Counted from the first letter of the stretch, positions 33,138 to 44,003 are shown. The stretch is 47,377 nt of DNA from Mastigamoeba balamuthi (GCA_902651635.1 CACRSC010000071.1:29690-77066), one strand, 5' to 3'. Translations and numbers: made by a program. Notes: generated from the letters alone by a model not told the origin.

Positions 33138-33268
33138 GGCCACAACACTAGACGACTCTGCCCAACAAAGGCTCTCGCGCATAAGCTTCATTTGAGGTCT
33201 CATGTCTGCAGTGCTGTGTCTCTTTCTACTACGTCGGATGATCTATGCCCACTCTCAATCTGTGAGGG

Positions 33269-34092
33269 TCATAGGCGATGTTGCTTAGGTGTAGGTGAGC
33301 CCCATACGAATTTCCTGGCAACAGCGATGCTACCAGACACCCTCTGCGGTTCGCGGATTGACGGGATCGGCACTGGTGCCAACAGGGCCGCAGTAAAGCG
33401 AGTCCAGGCCATCAGCTCATCCTGTGTGCGCATTCGTTCAGCATGCCTGGCTGCCTCCTGCTCGCACCAGTGTGCCTCCTGCTCGCGCCAGTGTGCCTCC
33501 TGCTCACGCCTGTGACTCAGGTCTGCCTTCTCATTCGTGCCCTTGAGTTCGTGGGTCTTCAGTACACTCAGCCTGCCCACCTCGGCCTGTGGGATATGTC
33601 TTTGCAGCCAAACGTACCATTTTACCAGTTTCACTGAAAAAAACTAAGTACAAAAAAATGTCGTTTTAAAACGACTTTTTCATGTGTCGCTTTCGCGACA
33701 GTTGAAAAAGTGTCGCTTTCGCGATAATGACGTCAAATTTGGAATTCTCGAAAACAGGAATCAATTGCTTATCGATTTGCGCGTTATTGGAATTCACGAA
33801 AATGGGAATTGTTTTCATTTTTATATGTTCATTATGAGTTATTTACACTGACTTAGTTTTTTCATTTTTCAATTGTCATTTATAAACAACTTTTTCACTT
33901 TTTGGTGTTTTTCATAAAACTGGTAAAATGGTACGTTTGGCTGCAAAGACATATACACCAAAATTGGAGCTTCGAATTGATAGTACACTTCTGTACCTCA
34001 ATTATTGCCGCCGAGGGCTTGGTGGCGTGGAACCTCTCCACGAAGTCGTTGCGCTCCTTGGGGAAGTAACCCCATAGCTCCACCAGCACGTT
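33269..34092 (-). CDS. Small unrecognised coiled-coil gene with MITE in its intron, 5' end unknown
   Basis: Exon 33997-34092 (NVLVELWGYFPKERNDFVER...) ends GAG|GTACAG. Exon 33269-33586 starts after CCCACAG and continues in frame (AEVGRLSVLKTHELKG). The second exon has a charged coiled-coil built from three 21-bp repeats (REQEAHW units) and then LMAWTRFTAALLAP. The intron is 410 nt, but 356 nt of that is a MITE-like element, leaving about 54 nt of original intron, the usual size here. An acceptor (CTCAAAG) precedes 34092, so upstream exons are expected but not identified. Confidence 0.55.
33454..33516 (+). repeat. 21-bp tandem repeat, three copies, coding
   Basis: CCTCCTGCTCGCACCAGTGTG and two near copies. 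On the minus strand each encodes a seven-residue REQEAHW-type heptad. Confidence 0.85.
33597..33952. mobile_element. MITE-like element, 356 bp, with ~36-bp terminal inverted repeats
   Basis: Left end TGTCTTTGCAGCCAAACGTA and right end TACGTTTGGCTGCAAAGACA are exact inverses over about 35 bp. Both are flanked by TA (33595-33596, 33953-33954), consistent with a TA target duplication. The interior is AT-rich, has no coding frame, and holds small hairpins such as GTCGTTTTAAAACGAC (about 33660) and TGTCGCTTTCGCGACA (about 33695). It is non-autonomous and sits 10 bases from the splice acceptor of the host gene. Confidence 0.85.
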
Positions 34093-34103
34093 CTTTGAGG
34101 TTG

Positions 34104-34916
34104 GATGAGCCTCAAATAAATCATCCTTTTATATCTCCGCCATTGCATAGCACAATTGATCTGAACACGAATCAGTATCCACATAAGAGATATGCGCCAG
34201 AGTATTTCGAAACAGGAATGAGAAGTTGTCAAATTGGCCAGATGGAGCTGAGGCAGTGCTGCAAAGTGAAGAAAGAAAACAGGAAGGCGGGCAAGCAGTG
34301 GGATCATTCTAATGTGGGTTAGAGGGGATGATTATCTGGATTATGTTGCCGGGCTTTGGATAATAAACAACAGCAGCAATAATACAATACCAGAATTGAT
34401 CCTCAGATCATATCTCTGGCATCAAAATATAATTAGTACCATACAGTTCTTTTTTAGAGCTGGTAGACCGGAGTTTCGCCACCCAAATATTTCTCAGATT
34501 TTTCCTCACAAACCTTCTCTTTTCATGAAATTTGTTGTGATGTCTGGAAGCTCGAGTTTTTCTTTTTTCACTTGGGCCAGATCCTGAAGAACTGCACTGT
34601 CGGCCCTGGCAGACACTCGTGAGGGTACAGGCATCATGCCAGAGTGGTCCAGTCGCAGTTAGCCACAAGTTCACAAGTTGGCAGCCAGAGTGCCTGCGTG
34701 ATAGAATCTTCATGGACCATTTTCGTGAAATAAAAATGTGTGGTGCCCGGCCAAATTTTTCCTAACAACTTCATGAATAATCGTGTGAAAATTGCTTGCA
34801 CAACCCTGCTAATTAACTGCCAAGACAGAGAAGAACTTATCACTTTTTACATAATGACATTGAACATCACTCACAAACACAGTAAAGTGGATGCTCATCA
34901 ATGTTGTTGCAACTCA
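34104..34916. other. AT-rich intergenic stretch
   Basis: No gene supported on either strand; open frames are short and of low coding character. It may hold the 3' flank originally downstream of the LNR-trypsin gene, now separated from it by the transposon at 34917-44002. Confidence 0.4.
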
Positions 34917-35092
34917 AACGGCAGCTATAATGAATTTCCTTTTGTCTCAAGAGTTTTCCACGGACAACCCATAAAATGGAAAAAAAAAGACAAAAAGTCG
35001 TATTTGGAACACGAAAACACAGGCCTGTGACGCTCAGGCCCTCTGAAAAAAAAATTGAAACCCAAAAAATGGAAAATGAAAAGCCAAAAACA
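34917..35092 (+). repeat. Left terminal inverted repeat
   Basis: 176 bp, inverse of 43827-44002, with few mismatches (for example near 34964 and 34980). Confidence 0.95.
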
Positions 35093-35220
35093 TGCAGAGA
35101 CAAAACGAAAATGATAAAGGTGAACAGGCAAAACCAGATGATCACTTTGTTTTCCTGTTAAGGGAGAGGAAAGGGCAGTAAACCTCAAATGAGCAGACCA
35201 CGAAGAGGGGCTGAAGCATC

Positions 35221-38200
35221 TCAATGCCTGGCTCTCTTGCCAGGAGGAGAGGTGCGTCCCTTGGCAGGAGGAGAGAGTGAGGTTGCATGCTCCTCTATGG
35301 CTGCGGCGGCTGCGGTGGTACGCTTCCTCATCAAACGGGTAGCCCTGCCCCTGGAGGGCTTGTCGACCTCCATTTCTTGTTCAGGTTTGTCAGTGTTCTT
35401 GACGACCTTCTCCATCTCATCAGCAGCCTTTGCCCTTGAGGACCTCCGTGTAGTCATAGTGCGGGAACCCCTCTTGGCAGACCTTGATGAACTGGCAGGC
35501 TCAGGCTTCTCGGGCTTCTTTATCTCGTCAGACTTCTCCATTTCCATCTCGCCAGTCTTCTTAGTCTCGCCAGGCTTCTCAGGCTTATCAGGCTTCTCCG
35601 AGTCCTTGTTCTTGTCTGCATGCTCCTCGGGGTCCTTGTCAGCTGAAGAAGAAACAGATGAGTTGTCACTGAGGTCAAACGGGTTGAAGTTTGACTTCCG
35701 TTTTTCCTCTGAATAAAAGGTAAGTTAACATAATAAAAAAGCAAAGAACCATTGAGTGCACGGAGCTGCTGCAAGGTCAGGTTAGGCCAAGTCCGTGGTT
35801 TTGTGGGAGAACTGGTCTCGAGCTTGGCGTGCGAGTGTGGGGTCGGGCTGATGACTGCGGATGCGGTCGAGGCCTTGGGCTTCTGCTTCTTGGTCGCGGA
35901 TGAGCTCTTGCCTTTGGTGATGGAAATGTTGTTGGTCACCACAGCTGCTGCTGCAGGCTCGTCTTTGTCGGAGTCACTGGCCTTGGACTCGTTCATAGAG
36001 ACTGACTTGACTCTGTCAACGGCAGGGTTGCCACCGGAATCAGACACGGCAGCAGCAGCTTCTGCAACCATGTCCGGGGCCTGGGTGGCAGATCCGCTCT
36101 TGTTCTCTATTGAGGGACGAGTATGATGTTATTGGGAGGAAAGTAATCGCGGACGATAAAAAAGAAAAAATACTGAAGGGAATTGGAGTTGCTGATGATA
36201 CAGCTGAACGAACAAATGTAATGGGAGTGCCAGGGTATGACGGACCCTGGGGTTCCTGGTGTTCGGCAGCAGGGGAGGTGGCTGAGGCAGCAGCGGTAGT
36301 GACACGAGGAGAGGCAGACAGTTTCTTCTTCATCCTCAGCGAGCTACTCGAGACGGCAGATGCAGCAGAGACAGGGACTGTGGATTGCAGGAGAATGAGG
36401 AAGAACGAGAGTTTGAGAAATAAGAAGGAAGAGAAGAAAAAAAGAGAACACGAACTCTCTGGAGCAGCGGGGGGCTGAGACGCTGGCAAGGAAGATGAAA
36501 AGGCAGATTCGGCAGGCCGGGAGAAACCTGCGTATGATTAGAAGAAAGAAAATGAGAATGGGGAAATACCTCCATCGAAGGTCTGGGGTTTGCTGATGAG
36601 GTTGCTGGTCAGACGGCCATTGTCAGAGGTCATGACTTCCTTCATGCCAGCGGGGGGGATGAATGCTTGGAATAATATAAGATGAAGTAAGAGGAAAACA
36701 AGATAGACAAATGCAAGATGAGTGATGGGGTGCTGGCGGAGACGGAGGAGCCAGAGGAGATGACGGAGCAGTGTTCTCTGCAGACATGCTGGATTCGAAG
36801 GAATCACCATCCCACATCTGATTGAGGACGCTCTGAGGGAGACGATGTGGTTCGAAAGTAGGCTGGGCAGCAGCGGCAGCTGGAGCAGTGACAGCTGCCA
36901 GATGGTCATCGGCAGACGACCCCTCTGAGAATGAAGGATCTGAGTCTAGGTAAAAAAGAGAAGATAATGAAGGTAAGTACCCATTATCTGGGGCATGGAA
37001 GACTCTGCGTCCTGCAGGGAGGAAGGGACCCATTCATCAGTGTCTGGCTTCTTGAAGTCGACGAGGTTGTTGTGGGACACTGAGAACAAGTGGAGCAGCC
37101 TCAGGTTGACCTACGGGAAACAGTAAGAGAAAAAGCAAAGAACAGAATTAATCACATGCGATAAAACATAAGTTTGACTTAATGATGTAAGGGAGAGAAA
37201 GAAGAGAAATACATAAAAGAACTTTTATCACATGCGATAAGTAACAAGACCCAAGCACCGTTGACAGGATGGCATAGGTGTCGTTGGCAGGCAGATTACG
37301 CGTCCTGTGGTAGCAAACCCTCGAGCGCAATGCCCAGCGGAGAGGAGCAAGGCTGAAAGGAGCTCCGATCTCAAGTAGACTGTGCTCGAAGCTGATCTTC
37401 ATCAGGTATCGATGCATCAATTGTCCCTGGTAAGCTCCAGCATGGCAATTGACATGAAGTGCAGCAGGTTGTGGATGGTCATGTAGTCTATGGTCGGCTT
37501 CGAGCTCCCATGCAGCAGCTCCAGGGGATCGGACTTTAGCGTGAGAAAGGTCGACTTGAGCAAGGATATGAACTTATCACGGGCCTTGCTCAAGAGGAAG
37601 TTGACGACGAGGTTGTAGTGTTTATGCCTGTTGGGGGTCTGGTCCCACACGTGTTCTCCCATCGGAATCAGGGGAATGACTGCTGTCGGGAACCAGCGAG
37701 GTGCCATCTGGGACTTTGGATTCTGGGGGGGCAGAAATGGCAGTGTCATCGGGAGCTCGTAGTCACATGGGTAAACGACAGCAACAATGCACACTATGAT
37801 AAAAGACTGTGAGTGATGCTGTGTGTATAATAATGTTGAGTACCAAGTGGATTGAGTTTCGGTATGTAGTCCCTCAGGTCGTCGGGGGACTGCAGTGTGC
37901 TCATGTCGACGAGCATGATGTTGGGACGGAAGGACTTGTACAGCCCGTAACACTGTGTCCAGCAGTCTCAGAGGAAGAAGTTCGTGCAGCAGCGATCCAT
38001 GCACCTGGAGAACTCCAAAGACACATCCTTGTATACCTGCACGAAACAAAACAGAGAAACAGTCAATACTGAGGTACAGTACTGCAGCTGTACCTTGGCA
38101 GGATAGACGAGCTCGTTCCAGTTAACCATGACTGGCTTCTCGGACAGGATGGAGTTCTTCTCCATGTTCTTCGATGCAGCATTGATCTCTGATTCCTTGG

Positions 38201-40021
38201 TCAGCTTTCCCCACATGATGGCTGCTGTCACTGGCCCCATCGCGAGTTCGAAGTCCGAGGCAGGACAGTCGACGTAGTCTGACAACCAACCAGAGCGCAC
38301 TGTGTTCTTCAGTACCCTGAGCTGCGTCTTTGAGAACGAGTGCTGCTCCTTGTCGTTGGAGTCCAATGCTGAGATCAAGTCCTTGACCAGCGAGTAGATG
38401 TGGTACAAGTCTTGGATCAACTGGAACAGTTGGCGGCACTGGTCGCGAGTGAGCTTCTCAGTGGCAGCACACCTGCAAATTAGTTAGTAGTGATTTTATC
38501 ACGTGCGATAAAACCTTATGAAGTGCAGTACATTGTCAACCAAGAGAGACCACAAGGTCGTCATCTCCAATGCACTGGAAGGAATCTTGTCAATTCCCTT
38601 GATCTTGCTGATCTCGTGGAACAGCTTCTGCATGTCCTCTGGCTTCCAGGTCATCAGCTTGCTCGCAATTAGTGCGACCTTCTTGCAGTTGTTCTGGGAC
38701 TCGAAGAACTTGCTGAACAGCTGTAGCAAATACAGATTGAGTTTAAGTGTAGGACTAATAACAATAACACTCACCACTTCCTTGCTCTCGATTGCTGTGA
38801 CATTGAGCTTTGATGTCGCCTTGATCTTCTTGGTGTCCAGCATGGACTCCTTCATCTTCTTCTGCTTCTCACCTGCTTGTGCCTGCTTGACTCCGGCCTT
38901 CATGATTGACTCCTTGCTCACGCTCTGTGTCATGTCCCTAATGATGTCCAGGCTCCACTTGAGGTACGTGAAGAAGTGATCCTCGGCATGATGCCCACAT
39001 GAGAGCATGTTCTGCTGTGGATCCGTAAGCCTGACGTCAGCCAGAATGATCTTGACAATGACCTTGTCTCCCATTATCTTTCTCCTACATCATGTTAGTT
39101 TTATTGCATGCGATAAAATTATATACTTACATTTCTGGCAACAGAGCGACCTCCCGCCTGGTGTTCTCATCAATGCAGATGAGGATGACATCGTTGTACT
39201 CTGGTCCTGTCAGGTCCACAGCCGATGTTGGCCCAGCGGTGTATGGCCTCACTGCTTTGCGTAGGGCAGAGTGGTTTCCCTCTGCTCTCTCAATGCAAAC
39301 AATTCTCCCACTGAACCTCTGCCAGCCTCTCAAGGCTATCTCCTTCGACAATGCCCGCACTCGAGTTGCATCCGTGTCCCTCAAAACCCCTATATTTCAG
39401 AGTTTTAGTGTTTTGTTATACAAATGTTTAAAAACACTGAAAAAACGTCAATTTAGTCACTATTTTCGTGTAATTTATTTAAAAAAACATGTTAATAACA
39501 TAGAAATGTCAGTATTTTAATAATAAAATGCTATCCAAAAAGCATTGAAAAAAGTAGTATACCGGATTGGAGCTGAGTCCAGCACATAATGGCCCACATG
39601 GACGCTCCACCTTCTGGGATTTTCGGAATGTTTCCGAGGCAGTGGTCGATCGAGATCTTGGGCAGCCCAAGCTGAGGAGCGATTCCCCTCACCTCTCCCT
39701 TGACCTCGATACCATCGTGCAGTATCTCCTCTGCTGTGCATTGTTAGAATGGGCAATTAGTAGGCATTACATACTGCTCGTCTACAGTGTGTCGGGAAAC
39801 AGGAGGGGCAGCAGTCTCTTGAGGTAGTCGTTCTCCGCATCGGTGATTTTCGCCTTGCTCTTCGTGACACTCTTTGCCGTTTCCTGCTTTCTGTCATCCT
39901 CCCTTCTCTTCTGCTCATCTTTCTTCTTCTTCTTCTCCTCCTTCTTATCCAGAACGTTGACAACGGCCTCCTCCCCATCTCTGCTCACCTTTTTACCTAT
40001 GAGCAATTTTATCACACGCAA
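35221..40021 (-). CDS. Transposon accessory protein, large multi-exon, unrecognised
   Basis: Many exons read leftward. In order: a Lys/Glu-rich helix (DKKEEKKKKKDEQKRREDD); GEVRGIAPQLGLPKISIDHC; FSGRIVCIERAEGNHSALRK with YNDVILICIDENT; MGDKVIVKIILADVRLTDP; a helical part (AEDHFFTYLKWSLDIIRDM); CRQLFQLIQDLYHIYSLVKD; NIMLVDMSTLQSPDDLRDY; a block with FLPPQNPKSQMAPRW; and a long Ser/Ala/Pro and Lys/Glu-rich tail ending PPGKRARH at 35221. Several introns hold the 20-bp palindrome. One in-frame TGA (about 37968) and one single-base shift (near 37430) interrupt it as sequenced. The 5' end is not resolved and exon joins are approximate. Function unknown; it may be a DNA-binding or regulatory partner of the transposase. 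Confidence 0.55.
37148..37240. repeat. Two 20-bp GATA palindromes in one intron of the minus-strand transposon gene
   Basis: TTAATCACATGCGATAAAAC at 37148-37167 and TTTTATCACATGCGATAAG at 37223-37240, inside one intron of about 150 nt. Confidence 0.85.
38494..38513. repeat. 20-bp GATA palindrome in an intron
   Basis: TTTTATCACGTGCGATAAAA. On the minus strand it follows the donor G directly, and TACTAAC and TTTGCAG follow it, giving a 42-nt intron. Confidence 0.9.
39099..39118. repeat. 20-bp GATA palindrome in an intron
   Basis: TTTTATTGCATGCGATAAAA within a 46-nt minus-strand intron that runs GTAAGT, palindrome, ACTAAC, GATGTAG. Confidence 0.9.
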
Positions 40022-40026
40022 TTAAA
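40007..40026. repeat. 20-bp GATA palindrome, partly degenerate
   Basis: TTTTATCACACGCAATTAAA, just upstream of the first recognised exon of the minus-strand transposon gene. Confidence 0.8.
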
Positions 40027-40831
40027 TGGAGGAGCATAGGACTAATTCCAAAACACAAACATTTGTAATACAATTTGCTATTGTTGTTTAATGTACTCTC
40101 ACTACTTTATGCTTCATTTTCACATGATAGGTACTACCTCCTCTCTGTTTATGTTTTTATCGTGCACGATAAAAAAGCTACTACTGTTGATGTAATCGAT
40201 GACGTCATGTTTTACGTCATCGAAATATCTCAGTACTGGGATATTTAACCACTTTATAAAAAAGGCAGAGATAGCACACGTACCTCTACCAGCGATTGAG
40301 CTGAGTCCTTCTCAGTGGTTGGTGAGCTCCTCCTTCCTCTATCCCCGTTTTGTTATAAAATGAATCTTTTTAGCTTGATTTGTTTTTTCCGGTAATATCT
40401 TTTAAAATCTATGACGTCATCACATAGCACTTCGTTTTATCACGCGCGATATAATACCATGTTTAATTATTTTTCACCACTCCTTGGTATTAACTACATT
40501 ATTTTCTTGACTATTTCTTATTTCCTTTAGTTTACTCTGTTCTTTCTCTATACTATTCTTCTATATACCTCTGCCTCTATACTCTTCATGTTTTTATCGC
40601 GTGTGATAAAAACACATATTAACACTTTATTACAGAGTGCCCTCTGCATGGCCAGTAATGGTACAATATTAAGCTATAGTTACAAACTATAACTCAATTA
40701 TATTTCTAGCTCTTTCCAATCTCCCTGATCCATGCTCTCTCCACAACCTTCCCTCGAGCTCCCCGCTGTTCCACTGTGCTATAACTGCTGCTGCGACTCC
40801 CATAGTTGCCTTCCAATCCCAGCTCCTCCTG
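40027..40831. promoter_or_regulatory. Central divergent promoter region of the transposon, with three palindromes
   Basis: AT-rich, no supported gene. Palindromes at 40155-40174, 40435-40454 and 40592-40611 lie between the two outward genes, where shared regulation would be expected. TGACGTCA-like CRE half-palindromes occur at about 40200-40220 and 40412. Confidence 0.6.
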
Positions 40832-40978
40832 ATGCCACCTTCCCTTGCTGTGCATAGCACAGAGTACGACCAAGCTGAACAACAGCTCACTGAGCATCGC
40901 TCCTTCCTGACTGCCTCCGATTTCTTCGAGTGCTCCTCTTCCGTCGACACCGCCTTCATGGGTTCGCTCATTTTCATT

Positions 40979-40998
40979 GTTATTGCACGCGATAAAAC
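40979..40998. repeat. 20-bp GATA palindrome in the 5' intron of the transposase-like gene
   Basis: GTTATTGCACGCGATAAAAC, followed by TAATTCAC and a TTCAG acceptor. Confidence 0.85.
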
Positions 40999-41041
40999 TA
41001 ATTCACATCCAGCTTCTCTTCAGTTTTGCTCAAATCTGACG

Positions 41042-43570
41042 ATGGCCAGGCAGCTCCAGTTGACCAAGGGCTTGAAGACCACGTCTCTATCGGCCCCACA
41101 GGTCGTCGAGGAGTTGAGCAACTACCTGAGTGCCAGAGAGGGTAGGAAGCTCAATGCTGCTGCTCTTATAGAAGAGCTCATTGCAATGTACTTCTGTGAT
41201 TGCTGTTCACTCTCTTGCCTTCTGGATTTGTCACCCAGGGCAGTTGTCGACCTTTGGCACTACTGGCTCCCCATGAGCCAGAGAGATACTGTCACCGTCC
41301 TTCACCAACATGCTGAGCTCAAGTGCGAGGAACACGGAATCACATTGTACCCCACTGATGAGAAGTGCCACCTGTTTCTGTGTCGCAAGGCTTTTGTATT
41401 GGCCACCAGTCTCAATTGCAAGATGGTGTTCCTACACTTTTACTCTGTACCGCGGTTTGCTTTATCGCATGCGATAAAACTAACTTTATGCAAAAGCCCC
41501 ATTGAGAGCATGTCTGTTGCCCTGAAATCGTCCATTGTCCGTGCCTACCTGTCCACCATTGTAGTTCCGATGGGAGAGTTCCTTCCTGATGCAGATCAGC
41601 CAAAGGGCCATACTACAGTGAACCTGCACCTCGGCTGGTCTCGCTGCAGCTTCTGGCTCGAACTGGTCTCCGATCTCTTGAGCAAGGACCATGGCAACAG
41701 TGCCCTGCCCAGCCTGAAGCTGTTCTACTACATCTGGCTCACCAACTTCCCCTGGCTCAGGTGCATCAAGCGCAAGGGGGAGCACAGGGTCTGTTCCATC
41801 TGTGCTGTGTACTGGGACCAGGTCTGCAATCATGCCCTCACTCCCGAGGAGCTGCTGTCACTACGCACGAGCCAGTCACAGCACCATTCTGACTTTACCC
41901 ACGAGAGAACATTTGTTGTCCAAGAGTGTAATGCGTGCAGGTCCGACGCCACCAACAGGTGGTGCATCATCATCAATGGCATGACTGCTCCTAACCTTCC
42001 CTGCCTTCACTGCAACTACAACAACTGGGACAACTGCCCAAGGCCTGGTCTTCTCATAATGGGCGTGCTCGACTACACCTTCAACCAGGTCCGCTACCTC
42101 CTCTCCATGTCTGGCCTGTGGCCCAAGAACCAGGACCTCATCGGCACTACCCTGCTGCTTCACATCATTGAGCACCTGCGGTTAAACCCCACCTACCAAC
42201 CCAGAAGCCTCACCCTCATCCTCAACAACCCTGTCAACCAGAACAAGAACAACGTCATGTTGGGTATTCTCGGTATGCTTGTGCACTGCGGTTTCGTCGA
42301 CGAGGTCTTCCTGTTCTTCCAGCAGCCTGGCCATACTCACAATGACCTCGACCAGTGCTTCAGCAGCCCCTCCAACTACTTCAAGGCAAACAACGTGATG
42401 TCCCTCCCAGAGGTCCCCGAGGTCTTCACTTCCTCTTGGGCCAACAGAGAGTTCTTGAGAAGCTTCAGGGTCCAGGTCTCCGACCTCAAGCATTGCTTCA
42501 TGCTCACCAACTACTTCGAGTCCTGTCTCATCAACTACTCGTCTCTCGCCGACCTATTTGGCTTCCATGTGTACGAGGTCACCACTGACAACGAAGTCAC
42601 TTTCCCTGTTTACATCTACTGCCATTGCAACTGGAACACACCGTGGTCCCAGACTGCCCATCCCATATTCTCTTCATTCCCTTCAGGCCTCGCTGTTCTG
42701 TGCCATGCTCCAGAGTGGAGCTGGTTTGTCGAGAAGGATATTCGCTCCTTCCTCACAATAGGCCAGCCCCAGTTCTCTGCTCCCACTGCAGAGTGGTGGC
42801 ACAATCTCCTCAACCACCCCAATATTCGCATCGCGACTTTCGTCAACCCCACAGTGCCTTTATGTTTTACTTTTGTTTGTTTTATCACATGCAATTATTT
42901 GTTCTTTATGCACTCTTCCCCTTGCTTTCTTTTTCTTCTTCACTCTTTTATCACATATGATAAAATTTGATTTGTTGTTTTCTCTCATATGATGTTTCTC
43001 TTCCTCTTTCTATGTATGACTCATGTTAATAATTCACAGAATGTGCAAGGCGACCTCATCTTCGACACTAGCTTCCTGCATTCTGTGCCTGCCTCCATCC
43101 CTCCTATGAATCCTGTCTTCCGTCTGTCTTGTCCTGTCAGCGTCCACTCCCACAAGTCCTCTTTCCAGCTCGTCTCTTCTAACCCCGGAGATGTTCTACT
43201 TCTCCATGGTTGTCAGCTGGCAGTGTTCTATGCCAGCATCGAGCAGCATCCTGCCTTCTGTGTGGTTCAGCGCATTCACCGTGATCACTCGAACCAGCAG
43301 CAGATAGATCCCCAGGACATGATGGCTGCTTATGCCAATACCATCTGGGATGTTCAGAATCTCAGCGAGTTCAAAGTTATCAGCCACTCCATCATCATGA
43401 GCTTCCCAGCTGCGGGTCATTCCCCCCTAACACGTCAGGGCCGTCTTAATGCTCTAGTGCGCTGCAAGCTCCCATTCTACTCCATGTCTATTCTTTCTAC
43501 TGCTGTTGAATTTATTCGCCCTTCACAGTTCGAAACATGGCTCACACTTCACACACAGGTATTACAATAA
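41042..43570 (+). CDS. Transposon transposase-like protein (DUF7869-like block)
   Basis: ATG 41042 (MARQLQLTKGLK) follows a probable 5' intron; an upstream ATG at 40832 is also in frame. Introns: about 41187-41237 (51 nt), 41456-41497 (42 nt, palindrome) and 42854-43039 (186 nt, two palindromes). The protein has a Cys-rich patch (RVCSICAVYWDQVC; CLHCNYNNWDNC) and then LILNNPVNQNKNN, GMLVHCGFVDEV and QQPGHTHNDLDQCF. From memory this matches the D-N-x-x-x-Q/E-N-K-N ... G-H-T-H-x-D-x-D block of proteins annotated DUF7869, found in eukaryotic transposon-like genes. The first Asp of that block is Asn here. The C-terminal exon ends at 43570. Likely the transposase. Confidence 0.7.
41460..41479. repeat. 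20-bp GATA palindrome in a 42-nt intron
   Basis: CTTTATCGCATGCGATAAAA, then CTAAC and AAAAG. The intron spans about 41456-41497. Confidence 0.9.
42880..42965. repeat. Two GATA palindromes in one intron
   Basis: TTTTATCACATGCAATTATT (42880-42899) and TTTTATCACATATGATAAAA (42946-42965), both within the 186-nt intron 42854-43039. Confidence 0.9.
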
Positions 43571-43826
43571 AATATATTACTGGTTTTTCACCTCTCTTTG
43601 CTCCCGTGCATTGTTCAAGCTTCTTTCACTTAGGCTTTTTTGTTTTTATTTTTTTATTTTGGTCTGTTTGCTTTTTCCATTACTTCATTTTATTTCTGCA
43701 ATGCTCTTCGTTGCTTTACCTTATTCATTTCCCTTCTTTTTTTCCGCTCTTTCTACATTATAAACCTTTTTGTATCGCATGCGATTATTTCACATTTTCT
43801 CTTCGTTTTTTTTCAATTTTTTTTCG
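43571..43826. other. AT-rich 3' flank inside the transposon
   Basis: T-rich noncoding sequence holding one palindrome; possible 3' UTR and terminator of the transposase-like gene. Confidence 0.5.
43770..43789. repeat. GATA palindrome in the 3' flank of the transposase-like gene
   Basis: TTGTATCGCATGCGATTATT, between the transposase-like stop and the right TIR. Confidence 0.8.
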
Positions 43827-44002
43827 TGTTTTTGGCTTTTCATTTTCCATTTTTTGGGTTTCAATTTTTTTTTCAGAGGGCCTGAGCGTCACAGGCCTGT
43901 GTTTTCGTGTTCCAAATGCGACTTTTTGTCTTTTTTTTTCCATTTTACGGGTTGTCCGTGGGAAACTCTTGAGACAAAAGGAAATTCATTATAGCTGCCG
44001 TT
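43827..44002 (-). repeat. Right terminal inverted repeat
   Basis: Inverse partner of 34917-35092; its outer end abuts the stop codon of the LNR-trypsin gene. Confidence 0.95.
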
Positions 44003-44003
44003 C

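Larger units (their letters stand above)
34917..44002. mobile_element. 9086-bp DNA transposon, 176-bp TIRs, two divergent genes, repeated palindrome
   Basis: TIRs 34917-35092 and 43827-44002 begin AACGGCAGCTATAATGAA and are about 98 percent identical by eye. They are flanked by the 4-bp target duplication CTCA (34913-34916 and 44003-44006). Inside are a minus-strand gene (35221-40021) and a plus-strand gene (41042-43570) transcribed outward from a shared centre. At least 13 copies of the palindrome TTTTATCRCRYGYGATAAAA lie inside, and I noticed none outside. There is no DNA polymerase B, integrase or capsid, so it is not a Polinton. The plus gene carries a transposase-like block. Confidence 0.93.

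Noticed and set aside
40687-40977. Minus-strand 96-codon frame in the transposon centre
   Set aside because: It overlaps the likely 5' exon of the transposase-like gene on the other strand and shows no similarity or splice link to the minus-strand gene.
37148-43789. CRISPR array from the repeated palindromes
   Set aside because: Copies are irregularly spaced over 6.6 kb, the host is a eukaryote, and no cas genes are present.
34917-44002. Polinton/Maverick or giant-virus-like insertion
   Set aside because: Inverted ends fit, but no DNA polymerase B, retroviral-type integrase, capsid, ATPase or cysteine protease was seen, and 9 kb is too short.
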